Positions 1 through 12,600 are shown, counted from the first letter of the stretch. The stretch: DNA of 64,000 bases from Tillandsia leiboldiana (GCA_029204045.2 CM055080.1:6632054-6696053), one strand, 5' to 3'. Numbers and translations are program-made. The notes: generated by a model not told the origin, from the sequence alone.

Positions 1-273
1 CAATCCGCGTAAATCCCTCTCAAGATGCAGAAAGCTGTAGTCTCCACTGGTGTCGCATGGTAGAAACTGAAAACTGAAGCTACCACTCTAATCTGCCATA
101 AAGTATAAAACAGAAATGCCGAGTAATCAAGACTGATAGCCAAGCAGGTATAGCCTACGCCCAGGTATATCAATCAAAGCCGGAAATAATAGGCGTACCG
201 AAAGGCTCAACTATGGGATCCAAGCTGCCTACAAAACAGCGGTTCGTCCTGCCACAATACTCAAAGGGTTGGA

Positions 274-1265
274 CTAAAGAAGTGCGGACCGAAGCTCAAC
301 CCACGGTAACTCCACAGCCACAATGGGAGGCAACACTAAAACACATAATCCATCTCCCAACACTGGAAACACTAGCATTGGCGCAGGTATCAGTCTCATT
401 ATCCATTGGCCATGCTCTCCTGGCACTGCCAAGTCCAAGAAGCTCCTCACTTCAAGAATAACTGTTGGTCTCAGCCAATCTCGAATAACCTCCATTTGGT
501 CGGGTTCCCACTGCCGCCCCTACGGCTAACACAAAGTGACCCAAGAAGGTAAGCTTCTGAAGCTAAAACTTGTATCTCAATAACTTGGCATACAGCTTCA
601 TCCACACAGGCATGGTAGCACATCCACCAGTGATCCACGTACTCCAAGTCGCTCTGGGAGTAAATCATAATATCCTTGGGGAACACCACTCCCAATTCGT
701 CCAAGTACAACAGGGACACACAATTCCTCAAATCATAAGAGCGGCAGGGCATTTGTCATTCCATTGGCCTCACTATGAGCTCATAATGCCCCTGCCGGAT
801 CCTGAATGCCATCTAGGCAAAGTCCTCGGCTGTCTGATTCCAAGTAGGTACTTGCATCATACACTAACTGCCGGAGTATAACCCCATCAAAAGGTCCTAG
901 GTACCACCCGGACCTGTCTAAACTCAAACCAAAAAGGGACCCTCACCGTCGTGTATCAACGACGTGGCATCATCACCGTGTCCAACGGCGTGGCATCACC
1001 ACCGTATATCAACGGCGTGGCACTAGGTCAAACAGACCCCTCGATCCATCAGATCCTGTAACTGCGCCCTCAGCTCTCTCAGCTCTACAGGCGATATCCA
1101 ATAAGGTGCTGTCGAGGGTGGCGCGGTTCCCCGAACCACGTCAAATGCAAACTCTATCTCCCTAACCGGCGGCATTATCAACATCTTAGGTGAACTCACA
1201 CCCGGGATCTCGTGGGCAACTGAGATATCCTTTGGTCCCGGTGCCGCTGTATGCACCTCCCGCAC
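274..1265 (-). pseudogene. Ty3/gypsy reverse transcriptase relic
   Basis: Reverse transcriptase of element A, broken into several frames on the minus strand. At 1265-1023 the N-terminal RT block is readable: an EIEF motif, a GTAPPSTAPY stretch in place of the usual GTAPISKAPYR, then VELRELRAQLQDLMDRG. At about 700-690 the catalytic box reads VVFPKDIMIYSQS instead of the family's FIDDILIYS, so the first catalytic aspartate of the pair is lost. A C-terminal block follows in a shifted frame at 495-430, with RPTVILEVRSFLDLA in place of RPTTVTEVRSFLGLA. Stops and frame changes between blocks plus the lost Asp mean it cannot make active enzyme. Block order and spacing (about 110 residues from the N block to the catalytic box) match a normal gypsy RT. 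Confidence 0.85.
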
Positions 1266-1270
1266 AGTCG

Positions 1271-2823
1271 CTATAACCTGTGTGCTCTAACTAACTCAAC
1301 CACCAAGCCTCCTCTCGTCTGCCTCGCAGAAAGTCAAAGCCCTCTCTTTCTGCAGTCAACATCCCGTGGCACTGTGCCAACCAAAACCCAAGCACTAGGT
1401 CAAACACCGAATTGCCACAATTTCCAATAAGTCTGCCGATACAACTCACGGCCTCAACTGCATTGGACATAATCCGCAAGCCTCCTCCACATGCACAACA
1501 CCAACAGAAACCTGTACCTCTAGTGCACGTGGTAACAAATCTGCCTCTAGTCCATGCAGGAATGCAACATAGTCTTACTCCGACTGCTGTGATGAATTCA
1601 CACCTGCGACAACCCGATCCGCTGCTGTGGCGCCCTCCAACCGGGCGGCACAGGTTCATACGCTCAAAGCAAGTGGTTGTCGCTCAATCTGCAAGGAAAA
1701 TCAGGACTATCCACATAGGGAGCACGACCTCTGTCTCTGCTCCCACTGAGGTGACGAATAAGGTCCTCCGTAGATAACAAATCCACGCTACCGCTGCGCC
1801 ACTTTGATATAGATACTGATGCTGCCATCGGGGTCCACCCGATCTCTGGCATCTCGGGGATCTACACCCCTAGGGAAGAAAACTAGAATGCCTCTGCCGG
1901 TCGGTCTGTCCTCCATCACCCGGCGCCAAGCGCCTAAGTCCAGAACTCACCTCTGGCGGCAGATCCCTATCCAAAGGAACTACAACGCCACGCTCCACAC
2001 ACAACCCTACACCATCGAGGCGTCAATAATCCATAACAGAGGGACCAACTAAACTGAAAGGTATCCTGGCGCAATCCACTCCCAAACACACATATCCTAT
2101 GCGCCTCGTCCCCCGAAACCTGGAGCGCGCAGTTCAACAACAGCATAAACCCTCTCGCACAGAGAGGCTCTCATTTGTTCACTCCATCACCACCAACCAC
2201 GACTCTGCCTCCAAAGGCTCCAAACTCAATCTTACGAGTCGGGGTGGTTCATCTGCCAAATCTGGCTCAATAACTCGATCATGACCCACAGCTCCTCTGC
2301 TGTCAACTATCCACCCTGCCTCGGTGCCTCGGCACTAAACATTGGCACGGAGGGGGCTACCCAGTGTTCTGACAACTGTGTCACTAAAACCAGCTGCTCG
2401 CTCACTCTGCCGCTGATAAGCCTCTGCCAATCCTGTCATCTGGGTCCGGAGTTCTCTGACCTCAATCCAGGTATCCGCCCAAAACCAACCGCTCAAGCTC
2501 AACTGCTAACACAGGATGCACACGGGTCAAAACCCAGCGTCGGGGAGACACCCCTCGCCACGACGAAACAGCAAATCAGCACACAAAAGTCACTCGACCC
2601 AATCCAGCGAAAGTCTAGAGCATGTTACCCATTCCACAGCATTATGTTGTCTGCAGCCAACATAGTCACTTAGGAGAATAAACATGCCAATCACTCATCC
2701 CGTCTCGTGGGAGAGGTAGAAAACTCAATCAGGACTATCGCTAACAGTCACGACTCTCACGTAGTCATCCTAATGTCCAACCACAAGCCTAGGGTTTCTA
2801 AGTCCAACATGACCTACAACCTA
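1271..2823 (-). other. Gag/protease region of element A, unreadable
   Basis: By position this should encode gag, zinc knuckle and protease of the minus-strand element. The minus-strand frames here are short and none shows a CCHC or DSGA motif that I can identify. No other gene is present in this stretch. Confidence 0.5.
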
Positions 2824-2836
2824 GGCTCTGATACCA
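2824..2836 (-). other. Primer-binding site of element A (initiator-Met tRNA)
   Basis: The minus strand reads TGGTATCAGAGCC, the usual plant LTR-retrotransposon site complementary to the 3' end of initiator tRNA-Met. It is separated from the LTR terminus (GGGGCGTGACA) by the short leader GATTAGAG. It fixes the element's orientation and the inner LTR boundary. Confidence 0.9.
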
Positions 2837-3193
2837 CTCTAATCTGTCACGCCCCGGGGTCGAAACTGCGACCCGGGCTCGCCAACAAATCCGCCACCCA
2901 TGCCAAACTCGCATAGGCGAAGCGTCCTACCTGCAAGAAAAGTACTACAGCTAAACAGATATCAGAGCTATAAATAAAAACCTGCTGTATATCTAAAATC
3001 AAACACTGTACAACTGGAAATAAAACAACAATGTCCGTCTCCCCAAAAATAATCATAGACTAAATCCTCAGGTACAAAAACTCAAAAGGGTGATATCTCC
3101 AATAGATACAACAGTGTACAAGCTCTCAATACAAAAACATCCTCACTACATCAGTCTCTCAAACTGTAAAATAAAATACAACTCTATACCTCA

Positions 3194-4531
3194 TGTGACG
3201 CCCCCAATAGTCCCACATCGGATGTGGATGGAATTGTGATTGGGTTTATATGAGACATGGACACTAGTAATAATAACTGGGCTTAAGCATTTTGGGCTGT
3301 GGTTTGGCCCAACGAGTTATTATTGCTAGTGGGCCGGGTCGTTATATTTGGTATCGGAGCCAATAACCAGCCGGAAGTGTGTGGCGAGTCTCGGCTGAGC
3401 CTGGGTCTAGATGACAGGGCTAGCGAGACAAGTCTCACACCGCCTGGTGATCTTGGGCTGCTGTGTGTGTGTTTGGACTGACGGGGACGTCAGGCCTAAA
3501 CGGGGGGAGTTTGTGACGCCCCCAATAGTCCCACATCGGATGTGGATGGAATTGTGATTGGGTTTATATGAGACATGGACACTAGTAATAATAACTGGGC
3601 TTAAGCATTTTGGGCTGTGGTTTGGCACAACGAGTTATTATTACTAGTGTCCATGTCTCATATAAACCCAATCACAATTCCATCCACATCCGATGTGGGA
3701 CTATTGGGGGCGTCACAAACTCCCCCCGTTTAGGCCTGACGTCCCCGTCAGTCCAAACACACACACAGCAGCCCAAGATCACCAGGCGGTGTGAGACTTG
3801 TCTCGCTAGCCCTGTCATCTAGACCCAGGCTCAGCCGAGACTCGCCACACACTTCCGGCTGGTTATTGTCTCTGATACCATCTAATCTGTCACGCCTCGA
3901 GTTTAAAAATCAGGTCTGAAATTTTTTTTTTTTTTCCTGCTGACTAGATTAGTAGTTGTACTGAGATATCTGTCGCTGATTACTAGCCTAGCCGTGCATA
4001 TATAGGGGAGTCTCTGTTCGCGGAATAGAGAGTTTCCTATATGTGTGGCGGTCTGTTACGCCTGTTTTGCAAACTCTGATTTAAATAAAAAAAAAAAAAA
4101 AAATTTCAGACCTGATTTTTAAACTCGGGGCGTGACAACTACTAATCTAGTCAGCAGGAAAAAAAAAAAATAAATTTCAGACCTGATTTTTAAACTCGGG
4201 GCGTGACAGATTAGATGGTATCAGAGCCAATAACCAGCCGGAAGTGTGTGGCGAGTCTCGGCTGAGCCTGGGTCTAGATGACAGGGCTAGCGAGACAAGT
4301 CTCACACCGCCTGGTGATCTTGGGCTGCTGTGTGTGTGTTTGGACTGACGGGGACGTCAGGCCTAAACGGGGGGAGTTTGTGACCCCCCCAATAGTCCCA
4401 CATCGGATGTGGATGGAATTGTGATTGGGTTTATATGAGACATGGACACTAGTAATAATAACTGGGCTTAAGCATTTTGGGCTGTGGTTTGGCCCAACGA
4501 GTTATTATTGCTAGTGGGCCGGGTCGTTATA
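3194..4531 (+). mobile_element. Chimeric fold-back TRIM element, TSD CCTCA
   Basis: A non-coding 1338-bp insertion in LTR A, flanked by the perfect duplication CCTCA (3189-3193 and 4532-4536). It starts and ends with the same 153-bp LTR (3194-3346 and 4379-4531; TGTGACGCCC to GGTCGTTATA, the terminal TA probably a decayed CA). The first part is a complete small retroelement: LTR, primer site at 3349-3361 (TGGTATCGGAGCC), about 165-bp interior, purine tract AAACGGGGGGAG at 3498-3509, second LTR from 3512. Near 3645 the second LTR turns into an inverted copy that runs back through the interior to a primer site at about 3880. A central block (3888-4208) with ends of another LTR family follows, then a forward half element to 4531. 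It has no coding capacity, as expected for a terminal-repeat retrotransposon in miniature. Confidence 0.85.
3888..4208. repeat. Inverted-repeat core of the TRIM chimera, derived from a Del-like LTR end
   Basis: The left end reads TGTCACGCCTCGAGTTTAAA and the right end TTTAAACTCGGGGCGTGACA. They continue as arms of about 75 bp that include poly(T) or poly(A) and the sequence CCTGCTGACTAGATTAG. Flanking TCTAATC (left) and GATTAGA (right) plus TGGTATCAGAGCC reproduce the LTR end, leader and primer-site arrangement of element A. The core therefore looks like the 3' end of a gypsy LTR present twice, head to head, around a loop of about 180 bp. Confidence 0.7.
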
Positions 4532-7500
4532 CCTCACAACAAAGGTCTCTCAACAGAGGGAAAAGAAGTAAACTAATCTACTGAAGCTCTCCTCTGGAGG
4601 GGTACCGCTACACTCCAACGACGGGTAGGGAACTAGCTCGCGACTCTCTCGCCTCGGTCAAAAGGATCAGCAACAGGAGCAACAGGAACAGTAGAAGGAG
4701 TTCCTGGGGAAAAGACACCACGACGGGTGTGAGAACTACATCCCACAGTAGTTCTCAGTGGGTGCCGCCAACAAGCCCGACGGTCTGCCCACTAAGTCTA
4801 CTAGAGGCATAAAGTAACAAAATAAAACTGAAATGGAAGGGGCAGGAAAAGCTGGAAGAATAACTCTACAGCTACTATGCCTCTATCTAGATGCTCAAGT
4901 AGTGGAACAGATGATAATATGATGCATCTACAACTCACACAGTACAGTCACCCAATCTACACTGACTGCCGCATAGGGTCCAGTCAAACCTGCGCCTACC
5001 TACTGCTGTAGGTATGTCCGTAGCTGCCACTAACTGGCCCAGCTAGAGGGACTGCGTCCGTAACTGCCACTAACTGGCCCAGTCAGAGGGACGGCGTCGA
5101 CAAGTCGCGATACCGAAGTGCAGACCCACCCCGGACGTGGCACTCGATGGGAGCGACCCCAACGAGGACAAGGGTATCCGCGCACTCTGTCAAGCTCAAG
5201 TGGCACTGCAGGCTATAGTCAAAATCCACGCTCACGCACTGAACGGAAAGACTCAATCCTCAAACATCTCGCACAACAGTCGGAGCACTCTCGACGACTC
5301 AGCTCATCAGCTCACACGAAACTCGAGACACTCGCCTCTCCAATAGCTCACAGCACAAACACACTGGCTGGAGATACTCCACAGCCAGGAACGACCCACA
5401 ACTCAGGGCCAACAACACTGGTCGGACAACACTCAACGACTTGGGACCACCGTCAACCCCACGGTTCCCAACAACACTAGCACAAACTAAACTCATCTAC
5501 CAGACTACACTCTGCCCCCAGGCACGAGTGCAACAAAGTCCCACAGAAACCTGACCCTCGGCCCACTACCCGGGCGAGGCAACACTATGTCCAAGAAAGA
5601 TGCAAAGTGTGGAAAAAATCTAAAGTATAAAAGAACCTAGCCCAAGTGAAGGTTCTCTACTGGTCTGGTTAAACATGCAGCATATGACGGGGTACTAGGT
5701 CAAGTTCCAATAATAGCATTAAATAAACTAAAACATGAGCAAGAAACATTAAGGGATATAAACACCAATATCCAAATAACATCTGCCTCATCTCCCTAAA
5801 CATGCTCCCAACTAGCATAAGTAAATACGATCATCGAACATGTAGTATCCCAAAGATATATAAAGTGTACCATAAATCATGAAAGTCTCAAACCACAAGA
5901 ACTATATCATTCATATGCTCACCTATCAAAGCTATCGGCTATACCAAGAATTAAGCATGCTCTCAATTTACCAGACATGAATATGTTATCTAGCAAGTTT
6001 CCATTAGGCATATCTCAATACCATATCATACAATTCATCGAACGAATGTCATCATCAAACTTGCATCTCAATCAGATATTGGTACACTAACATGCATGCA
6101 TTCTATACATAGAATTAGAGAACCGTCCACCAGTTCTGGAGACGAAACACCCACCTGTAGCTTGACGCTCCGCTGCCCGCTGTAGCTGAAATTTGGCGTG
6201 AGTAATCCTTATCCTCCCAGGAGTCCGATGCCGCGAAAATCATCCAAATCCGCCTCACGGATTGGGCACAACCACAGAAACAATGCACGCGGCGCAATTA
6301 AATTCCAGAATTTCAGCAATAGACACTAAGTTAAAGAAGATGTAAGTGCAGCCCCACATACCTCAAGTTGAAGTTCCCAGCAGTAAAACAAAGATATCCT
6401 CTATCATACAAACATCTTCATGTCCTCAAAAATCCACCATTAATTTCCCCTTAACAATCAATGAAGCAAAAATCACAATGCTGTCCAAAAACTGCTACAT
6501 AAACTTGCTAGCATTTCCAAGCTTAATTAGGGGCTGTTCCAAAGGGATTCATCCACAGATCATAAAATATAATTTGCTCACCTTGAAGTTAAGAAGAAGT
6601 ACCAACTTGAATTTCTAAAAAATACCTTATATCCACAAAGTTATCTGCATTCCAAGGTGCATTGCTCAAATCAAAACTAAAACAGGGACTGCAGTAATCC
6701 ATATAACAACACCTGGAAATATTATTAATGTTACCTAACCAATTGAGCTCCAAATCCTGCAAGAGAGGTACCATTGGATTCCTTGTCGAGAGTAGATACA
6801 ATTTGAGCTAAAGAACTCCAATTTTCATGCTCGGATGAAGGAGAAAACCCAAAAACACTTTGAGCTATCCACCAAGTTCCATCTGTACACGAATGCAGCA
6901 AGGTGCTCCAAAGATCATGCATAAACCCTAATACAAACTCAGATCTGGGGAAAATGGTACATACCAATATTGTAGATCTTCGAGTCCTGGAAATTTCCCC
7001 GCAAAAATTATCCAAATATTCCACTCCTACAATTCAGAAAAGCCAAAATACTAAAGGCTGCCCAAAAATCTAGACTGAAACAAAGGGTCCCAAAGATGGC
7101 CCTAAAACTCTGTAAAATCAAGAGATCTGAGGGGAGAGTTGAAAACGAAGATTGTAGCCTTACCTCTTGTGAAAACATAGAACCAAGAATGAGCTCAAAA
7201 TTCCAAGAAATGAAGCCTAGGGAATTTTTGCACTGAAATACGACGGAGAGGGCTGTGAAGTAGCAATGGTGATGTCCTCAAACCTTGGTGAAGGAGATGA
7301 TCCAAATGGCCTTCAAAAATCCCCAAAAAATCCAGTATTGTAGAAGACTTGATGATGAAGCTCTGGTAAAAGTCCCCTCTGAGAAAGCCTCTCCAAATGT
7401 TCTAAAATGGAGGATGAACCTCCACTTAAAACCAAGAGGAAGAAGCTGCTGAAAAGAAAACCCCCTGAAGCTACAGTGTTGGGCCGGCCCGCGGCCGCGA

Positions 7501-7720
7501 AGCGGGCCGCCACGCGGCAGCCATCCAGCGGCAGCGCCAGCCGCTGGATGCCCGCCACGCGTCGCGCCCCGACAGGGAAATCGCGCCCGCGAATGGGCGC
7601 GCGACGCGTGGCGGCACCTTATCCGCCCGCGCCCGAGGCCGCCCGCGCCTCTGCCCGCGCCTGCTGCGTGGGCCGGGCTCGCTGCACCGCGCCTCCGCGC
7701 CTGCCACGTGGCGTATGGAC

Positions 7721-7739
7721 CCAATGCGGAGCCGCCACG
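7721..7739. promoter_or_regulatory. ERSE-like motif in U3 of LTR A
   Basis: Plus strand CCAAT (7721-7725), nine bases, CCACG (7735-7739). It is an exact match to the ER-stress element pattern CCAAT-N9-CCACG. It lies in the GC-rich U3 upstream of the minus-strand LTR transcription unit. Function is inferred from the pattern only. Confidence 0.5.
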
Positions 7740-8245
7740 TGGCACCCCCTCCGGTCCACCAGTCCACCAAAAAACACTTTAAACTTCAGGTTGTCCGTTT
7801 TCGCTCGTCCGGACTCAGAAAAATACATGCAAATAGTCGATTTCCAACGTTTTTCCGCGCTGAATCCAAATACGAAGTCCAATTCTCCAAATTCTCATCC
7901 GAAATTTTGCAGAAAGCCCCCCGAAAAGCCCACTTGATCCGATTTTCGCGTCGGGTCCATTACTAAAGTCCGCTTTGCCAAATTCCAACTCTAAAAATTC
8001 CCGAAGGCATCTGGAGAGGTGATCTTTGGTCCAAACTTCGCGCTGAGTCAAATATTAATATCCCTTGCGCGCGAAACCACTTCTAAACATCCGACAGGCT
8101 CATCAGACTACCCTCGTGATCCATTTAACACGCCGGGTCCATCACAATATCCAAATGGTGCACAAATACCACCGACACGCCACATAGGCCTCCAGGAGTT
8201 GCGGATGCAACAGTAGTCTAATAGTGGGAATTTCGGGTCTTCACA

Positions 8246-9003
8246 CCAACAATGGGCGTGAGAACTACAACCAACAGTAGTTCTCAGTGGGTTCCGCCAC
8301 CAAGTCCGACGGTCTGCCCACTAAGTCTACTAGAGGCATAAAGTAACAAATGCAGTACTATAAAGGAAAGGCTGGAAATAACTCTACAGCTACTATACCT
8401 CTATCTAAATGCTCAAGGGGTGATATAGATGAAACATGATGCATCTACTATCTCTCGATAAAATAATCACCCAATCTACACTGACTGCCACATAGGGTCC
8501 AGTCAAACCTACACCCACCTACTGCCATTACATCCACGGAGGACTGGACTTACGTAGGGCGTCCGTGACTACCTAAAAAAGGCCCAGCCAGAGGGACTGC
8601 GTCGACAAATCGCGATAGCAAAGTAACAGGCCTAGCTCCGGAGCGGCACTCGAGAGGCGCGACCCCACCGAGGAAAGTATCCGCGCATCTCTGTCGAGCT
8701 CAATATGGCTCATGCAGGCTATAATCCAAATCCACGATCAACAAGATCGATAGTACCCAAATCACATCTCTAACACACTAGCTGAAAATACTCGATAGCC
8801 AGGACCCACCGTCGAATCAGACGGCTCCCAAAATAGTACAGATCTAACCACAACTATCAGACTATAACATCCCGACTACTCGACCCACTACCCGGGTGAG
8901 GAACACTCTAAGTCCAGGAAAAGCGAATAAAAGTGTGCGAGTGTCTAAAGCATAAATAAATTATCCCAAGTTGGGGTTTTCTACTAGTCTGGTTGAAACA
9001 TGC
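8246..9003 (-). repeat. Outer LTR E, segment 1
   Basis: Resumes in the middle of the LTR consensus, at the region where other copies read GGTGTGAGAACTAC, immediately after the end of element A. It is therefore the right-hand flank of the insertion of A. It stops at 9003 with CATGC, the left target duplication of solo LTR C, and continues at 15936. The start of LTR E lies left of the window. Confidence 0.8.
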
Positions 9004-9241
9004 TATGGTGTCCCGAATTTTTCGTGCGACTTGTCTGGGTGGTCGATAGTGAGAAAATACCTATTTTTGGTGTACGGAAGCCGTTGTATGTCAAATGGAT
9101 GCCAAAAACGGTCTCAGCGCGCGAAAATAGTGAAAATCGACTATTTTCGGGCAAAACAGGCCTGCTGGGCCCATTTTGGAGGTGGGCCGGTCCACGGCCC
9201 ACTTGGCGTGCACCGGGACCAGCGAAGGAGCGACGTGGACA

Positions 9242-9481
9242 CGTGGCGCTTATGGATTGGCCGGGCGGCGTGCGTGGGCGCTGTCGGGCACAGGCGGGAC
9301 ACATGGCAGCGCGCCATTGGCTGGCGCGCTGACCCGATAGACCCGGCGTGCGGCACGCCGCGTGTACCGCACCGTGCTTCCCGGCATGCCACATGGCACG
9401 CGGCAATTGGCCGAAGCCAACCACCGCGCGGGCGCGGGGCGCACGGGGCACGCACGTAGACACGTGGCGCCCCGCCATTGG
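9242..9481 (+). promoter_or_regulatory. Cluster of four phased CCAAT/ACGTG modules (ERSE-like) in U3 of LTR C
   Basis: Four modules, read on the minus strand as CCAAT-N9-CCA(C/T)G, lie at 9242-9260, 9302-9320, 9392-9410 and 9463-9481. The first and fourth are exact (CCACG). The second and third read CCATG, a single C-to-T change at the CpG. The spacer is always nine bases although its sequence differs. They sit about 140-380 bp upstream of the LTR's TATA box. The pattern equals the plant ERSE-I site bound by NF-Y with bZIP28/60-type factors. Activity is inference. Confidence 0.55.
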
Positions 9482-9619
9482 CTCCCTCCGTTTTGCGGGC
9501 GGCCTTTCAGGCGACGACGTGTGGCGCGGCATCTGGCAGTTCGCACGGTTTGGCGGAGAGGCCGGATGGGCGACGCGTGGCGGGCCCCCGTGCGGGGCTG
9601 GGCTGGCCCGTTACTATAG

Positions 9620-9628
9620 CATAAATAG
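9620..9628 (+). promoter_or_regulatory. TATA box of LTR C
   Basis: CATAAATAG directly follows the GC-rich U3 and is in the same place as the CCTATAAATAG of LTRs E and F. Transcription would run rightwards. Confidence 0.5.
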
Positions 9629-12600
9629 TAACATTTCTCCAGTTTCTTCTCCACCTTGGGTTATTTATTGGTTATTTTTCCTTTTTCCTCCCTCTTTGCC
9701 ACTTAGTTTTCTTGGAGGGGTTTTTCCAGAGAATCCCTACCTTCATCCTCTTCATCTTCACCAGCTAAAGGGAGGACCCAAGAAGCTGTATCACCATCAT
9801 CTTCTCCAAGAAGCAAGCTCTACCATTGTTGCTGTTTGTGGGCTTCTCCGTCGCGTTTCAGTGCGAAAATTCCACAGAGCTAACCGGAGGGAGTTTTGGC
9901 CTGATTTTTAGTTTTGTGTTTTCACAATAGGTAGGCCTACAACTTTGTTATTCAATTCTTTCCTTAGATCATGATATTTTATAGAGTTTTGAAGCTATCT
10001 TTGGGACCTTTTATTTTAGCCTGGGAATATGGACAGTCCTCAGTGTTTTGGCTGCTCTGGACAGTAAGATGGGAGATTTGGGATGATTTTTATAGAGAAA
10101 TTTTTAGGACTCTAAGATCTACAACATTGGTATGTATCATTTCGTCTAGATCTAAGATTTTTTTGGAGTATAATTATCATCTTTGGAACTCTTGTGTTTT
10201 GGTTTAAGTATTGGACTGTTAAGTTTGAATTTTGGATAGTCTAAAGTAATTATGTAATTTCTCCGTGATCCGTGCATGAATTTTGGTGTTCTTTGGCTCA
10301 ATTTGCATCTAATCTCAGAGAGGAATCCATTGGTACCTTGCTTGCAGAATTTGAAGCACATTTGACTAGGTAACATTATTGATCTTCTCAGCTCTATTTT
10401 AGGGATTACAACAGTGCAGATTTTAATTGCTCCTTTGAGCATTGAGCCTTGGTTTGAGGATAACTTTGAGAATATTAGGTCTTTTTCAGAACTTCAAGTT
10501 GGGACATCTTCTTAACTTCAAGGTGAGCAAGTTCTCTTTTGTGAGATGTGGATAATTCTCTGTGGAAAGGCCTCTAATTAAGCTTGGAAGTGCAAGCTAT
10601 GTTTATGTCAATATTTTGGGACAGCATGTAATATTTTGTTATTTTGTTTATTAAAGGGAATATGTAATGGATTTTTAGATCCTTAAAGATGTTCATGGGA
10701 TTAAAGACACTTCATTTTGCTGAAGGAAGCTTCATTTTGAGATATTGGGTGTTAATTGTGCCCTTTTTTAGCATTGTTACACTTGCTGAAATTCTGGAAT
10801 TGAACCGCGCAGTGCGCATTGTTTCGGTGATTACGCCCAATCCGGGTAGCGGATTTAGATAATTTTTGTGGCGTTGGACTCCTGAGAGGCCGAGGATTGT
10901 ACACATCAAATTTCAAATTGATCGGACAGCGGATCGTCAAGTTTCAGGTGGGTTATTTTTATCTTCAAAACCGGCGGACGGTTCTCTAACTCTATTTATT
11001 AGTATGCATGCATGACTAAGTGCACACCCTATAAGATTGAGTTGTAAGCTCGGTAATTGTTCATGTTATGTTGAATGAGAACTTGTAAGATAAAAATATC
11101 CATGTTATGTTAAATGAGAGCTTGCATGATATTGCTATCCATGTTATGGTAATTAAAAGCTTACATAGGTGTAGTGTTCCCCTATGCGATGGAGAGCATG
11201 CATGATTTAATGCACAACCTATAGGATTGAGATGTAACCATGAGAAATGGTCTAGATTATGTGGATTTTATGCTTGATAAATTGTACATGCCTTGGTGGA
11301 TTTGAGATCTCGCATATTGTAAAGTGGTTATGTTCACCTTATGCTAGTAGAGAGCATGTTTAGGAAGATGATGTTCACATTGGTTGCTATTAGAGATTAT
11401 GTTGGATGCAATGCCTTTTACTGATATTTGAGCTAGTATCTTGTATGATAGAATCAATTGATGGATTATTACTCTTATAAATGATATTATGGAACTTGAC
11501 CTAGCACCCCGCCATATGTTGCATATTTAAACCAAACTAGTAGAGAACCTTCACTTGGGCTAGATTCTTTTATGCTTTAGATATCCCCGAACCTTGCATT
11601 TTTTTCCCGGACATAGAGTTTCGTCGCCCGGGTAGTGGGTTGAGGGATCGGGATATTATGGGACGTGTGTTACACTCGTGCCTGGGGGCTGAGTGGAGTT
11701 TGGTAGCTGAGGTTAGACCAGTGCTAGTGTTGGGAGCCGTTTGGGTAGACGGTGGTCCCAGGTCGTCGAGTATCTTCTGGTTAGTATTGTTGGGAACTGT
11801 CTGGGTTGATGGTTGTCACGTCCCAGCGTCGAAACTGCGACCCGGGCTCGCCAACAGATCCCCCGCCCATACGGGAAGCCCCGTATAGACGAATCGACTA
11901 ACCTGCAAAAGATCAACTAAACTATACAAATATCAGAGCTGAAAAGTAAACTGCTAAAATAAAAATATACAACTCCTCAAATAGTACATGTCAGGTCCTC
12001 ACAATACAAAAATCACTCCAAAAGTAAAAAGTACATGATGCATCCCAAAATCACTGACAGTACTAGTACATCACCAAAAGGGTACATCTATTCTCACTGG
12101 AAGAAGACTGGTAGGCATCTAGCTCGCGACTCCCTTACCTCGATCAGCAGGATCAGCAACTGGAGCAGTAGGAACTGGAGTAGAGGTCCCTGGGGAAAAA
12201 TCACCACGGCGGGTGTGAGAACTACATCCTACAGTAGTTCTCAGTGGGTACCGCCAACAAGCCCGACGGTCTGCCCACTAAGTCTACTAGAGGCATAAAG
12301 TAACAAATGCAGTACTGCAAGTAAAGGCTGGAAAATAACTCTACAGCTACTATTCCTCTATCTAAATGCTCAAGGAGTGGAACAGATGGAAACATGATGC
12401 ATCTACTATCTCTCAATATATAATCACCCAATCTACACTGACTGCCACATAGGGTCCAGTCAAACCTGCGCCTACCTACTGCCGTTACATCCAAGGAGGA
12501 CCGGACTTACGTAGGGCATCCGTGACTGCCAAAACTGGCCCAGCCAGAGGGACTGCGTCGACAAGTCGCGATAGCAAGTAACAGGCCCAACCCCGGAGTG

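Larger units (their letters stand above)
1..2844 (-). mobile_element. Internal region of decayed Ty3/gypsy element A (Del/Tekay-like), partial
   Basis: This is the coding interior of a minus-strand LTR retrotransposon whose 5' LTR begins at 2845 and whose 3' end lies beyond the left edge. Orientation follows from a primer-binding site at 2836-2824, directly next to the LTR terminus, and from reverse-transcriptase remnants further down on the same strand. Between about 1300 and 2820, where gag and protease should lie, I find no long minus-strand frame and no clear zinc knuckle, so that part is badly decayed. The tRNA-iMet primer and net LTRs of about 4 kb are usual for the Del/Tekay group of chromoviruses. 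That assignment is inference, because the chromodomain is not in the window. Confidence 0.8.
2845..8245 (-). repeat. 5' LTR of gypsy element A (about 4.06 kb net, carries a nested TRIM)
   Basis: Long LTR of the family that recurs four more times up to 20.7 kb. In sense (minus strand) it starts TGTGAAGACCCG at 8245 and ends GGGGCGTGACA at 2845. The inner boundary is fixed by the adjacent primer-binding site. The outer boundary is fixed by the end it shares with LTR F (TTCGGGTCTTCACA on the plus strand) and by the abrupt resumption of outer LTR E at 8246. Subtracting the 1338-bp TRIM insertion and its 5-bp duplication leaves about 4058 bp. The U3 is GC-rich (about 7480-7760). The 3' LTR of this element is off the window, so its target-site duplication cannot be tested; on the right side it would be CCAAC. 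Confidence 0.85.

Noticed and set aside
3299..3822. Small frames repeated on opposite strands in the TRIM
   Set aside because: The same non-coding TRIM interior read in its forward and inverted copies. TRIMs do not code for protein.
7407..7937. 176-codon plus-strand frame, with others at 9348-9911, 13853-14386 and 19628-20164
   Set aside because: They lie in the GC-rich U3 of the gypsy LTRs, are open in several frames on both strands, give Arg/Ala/Pro-rich nonsense and show no conserved domain. A composition effect.
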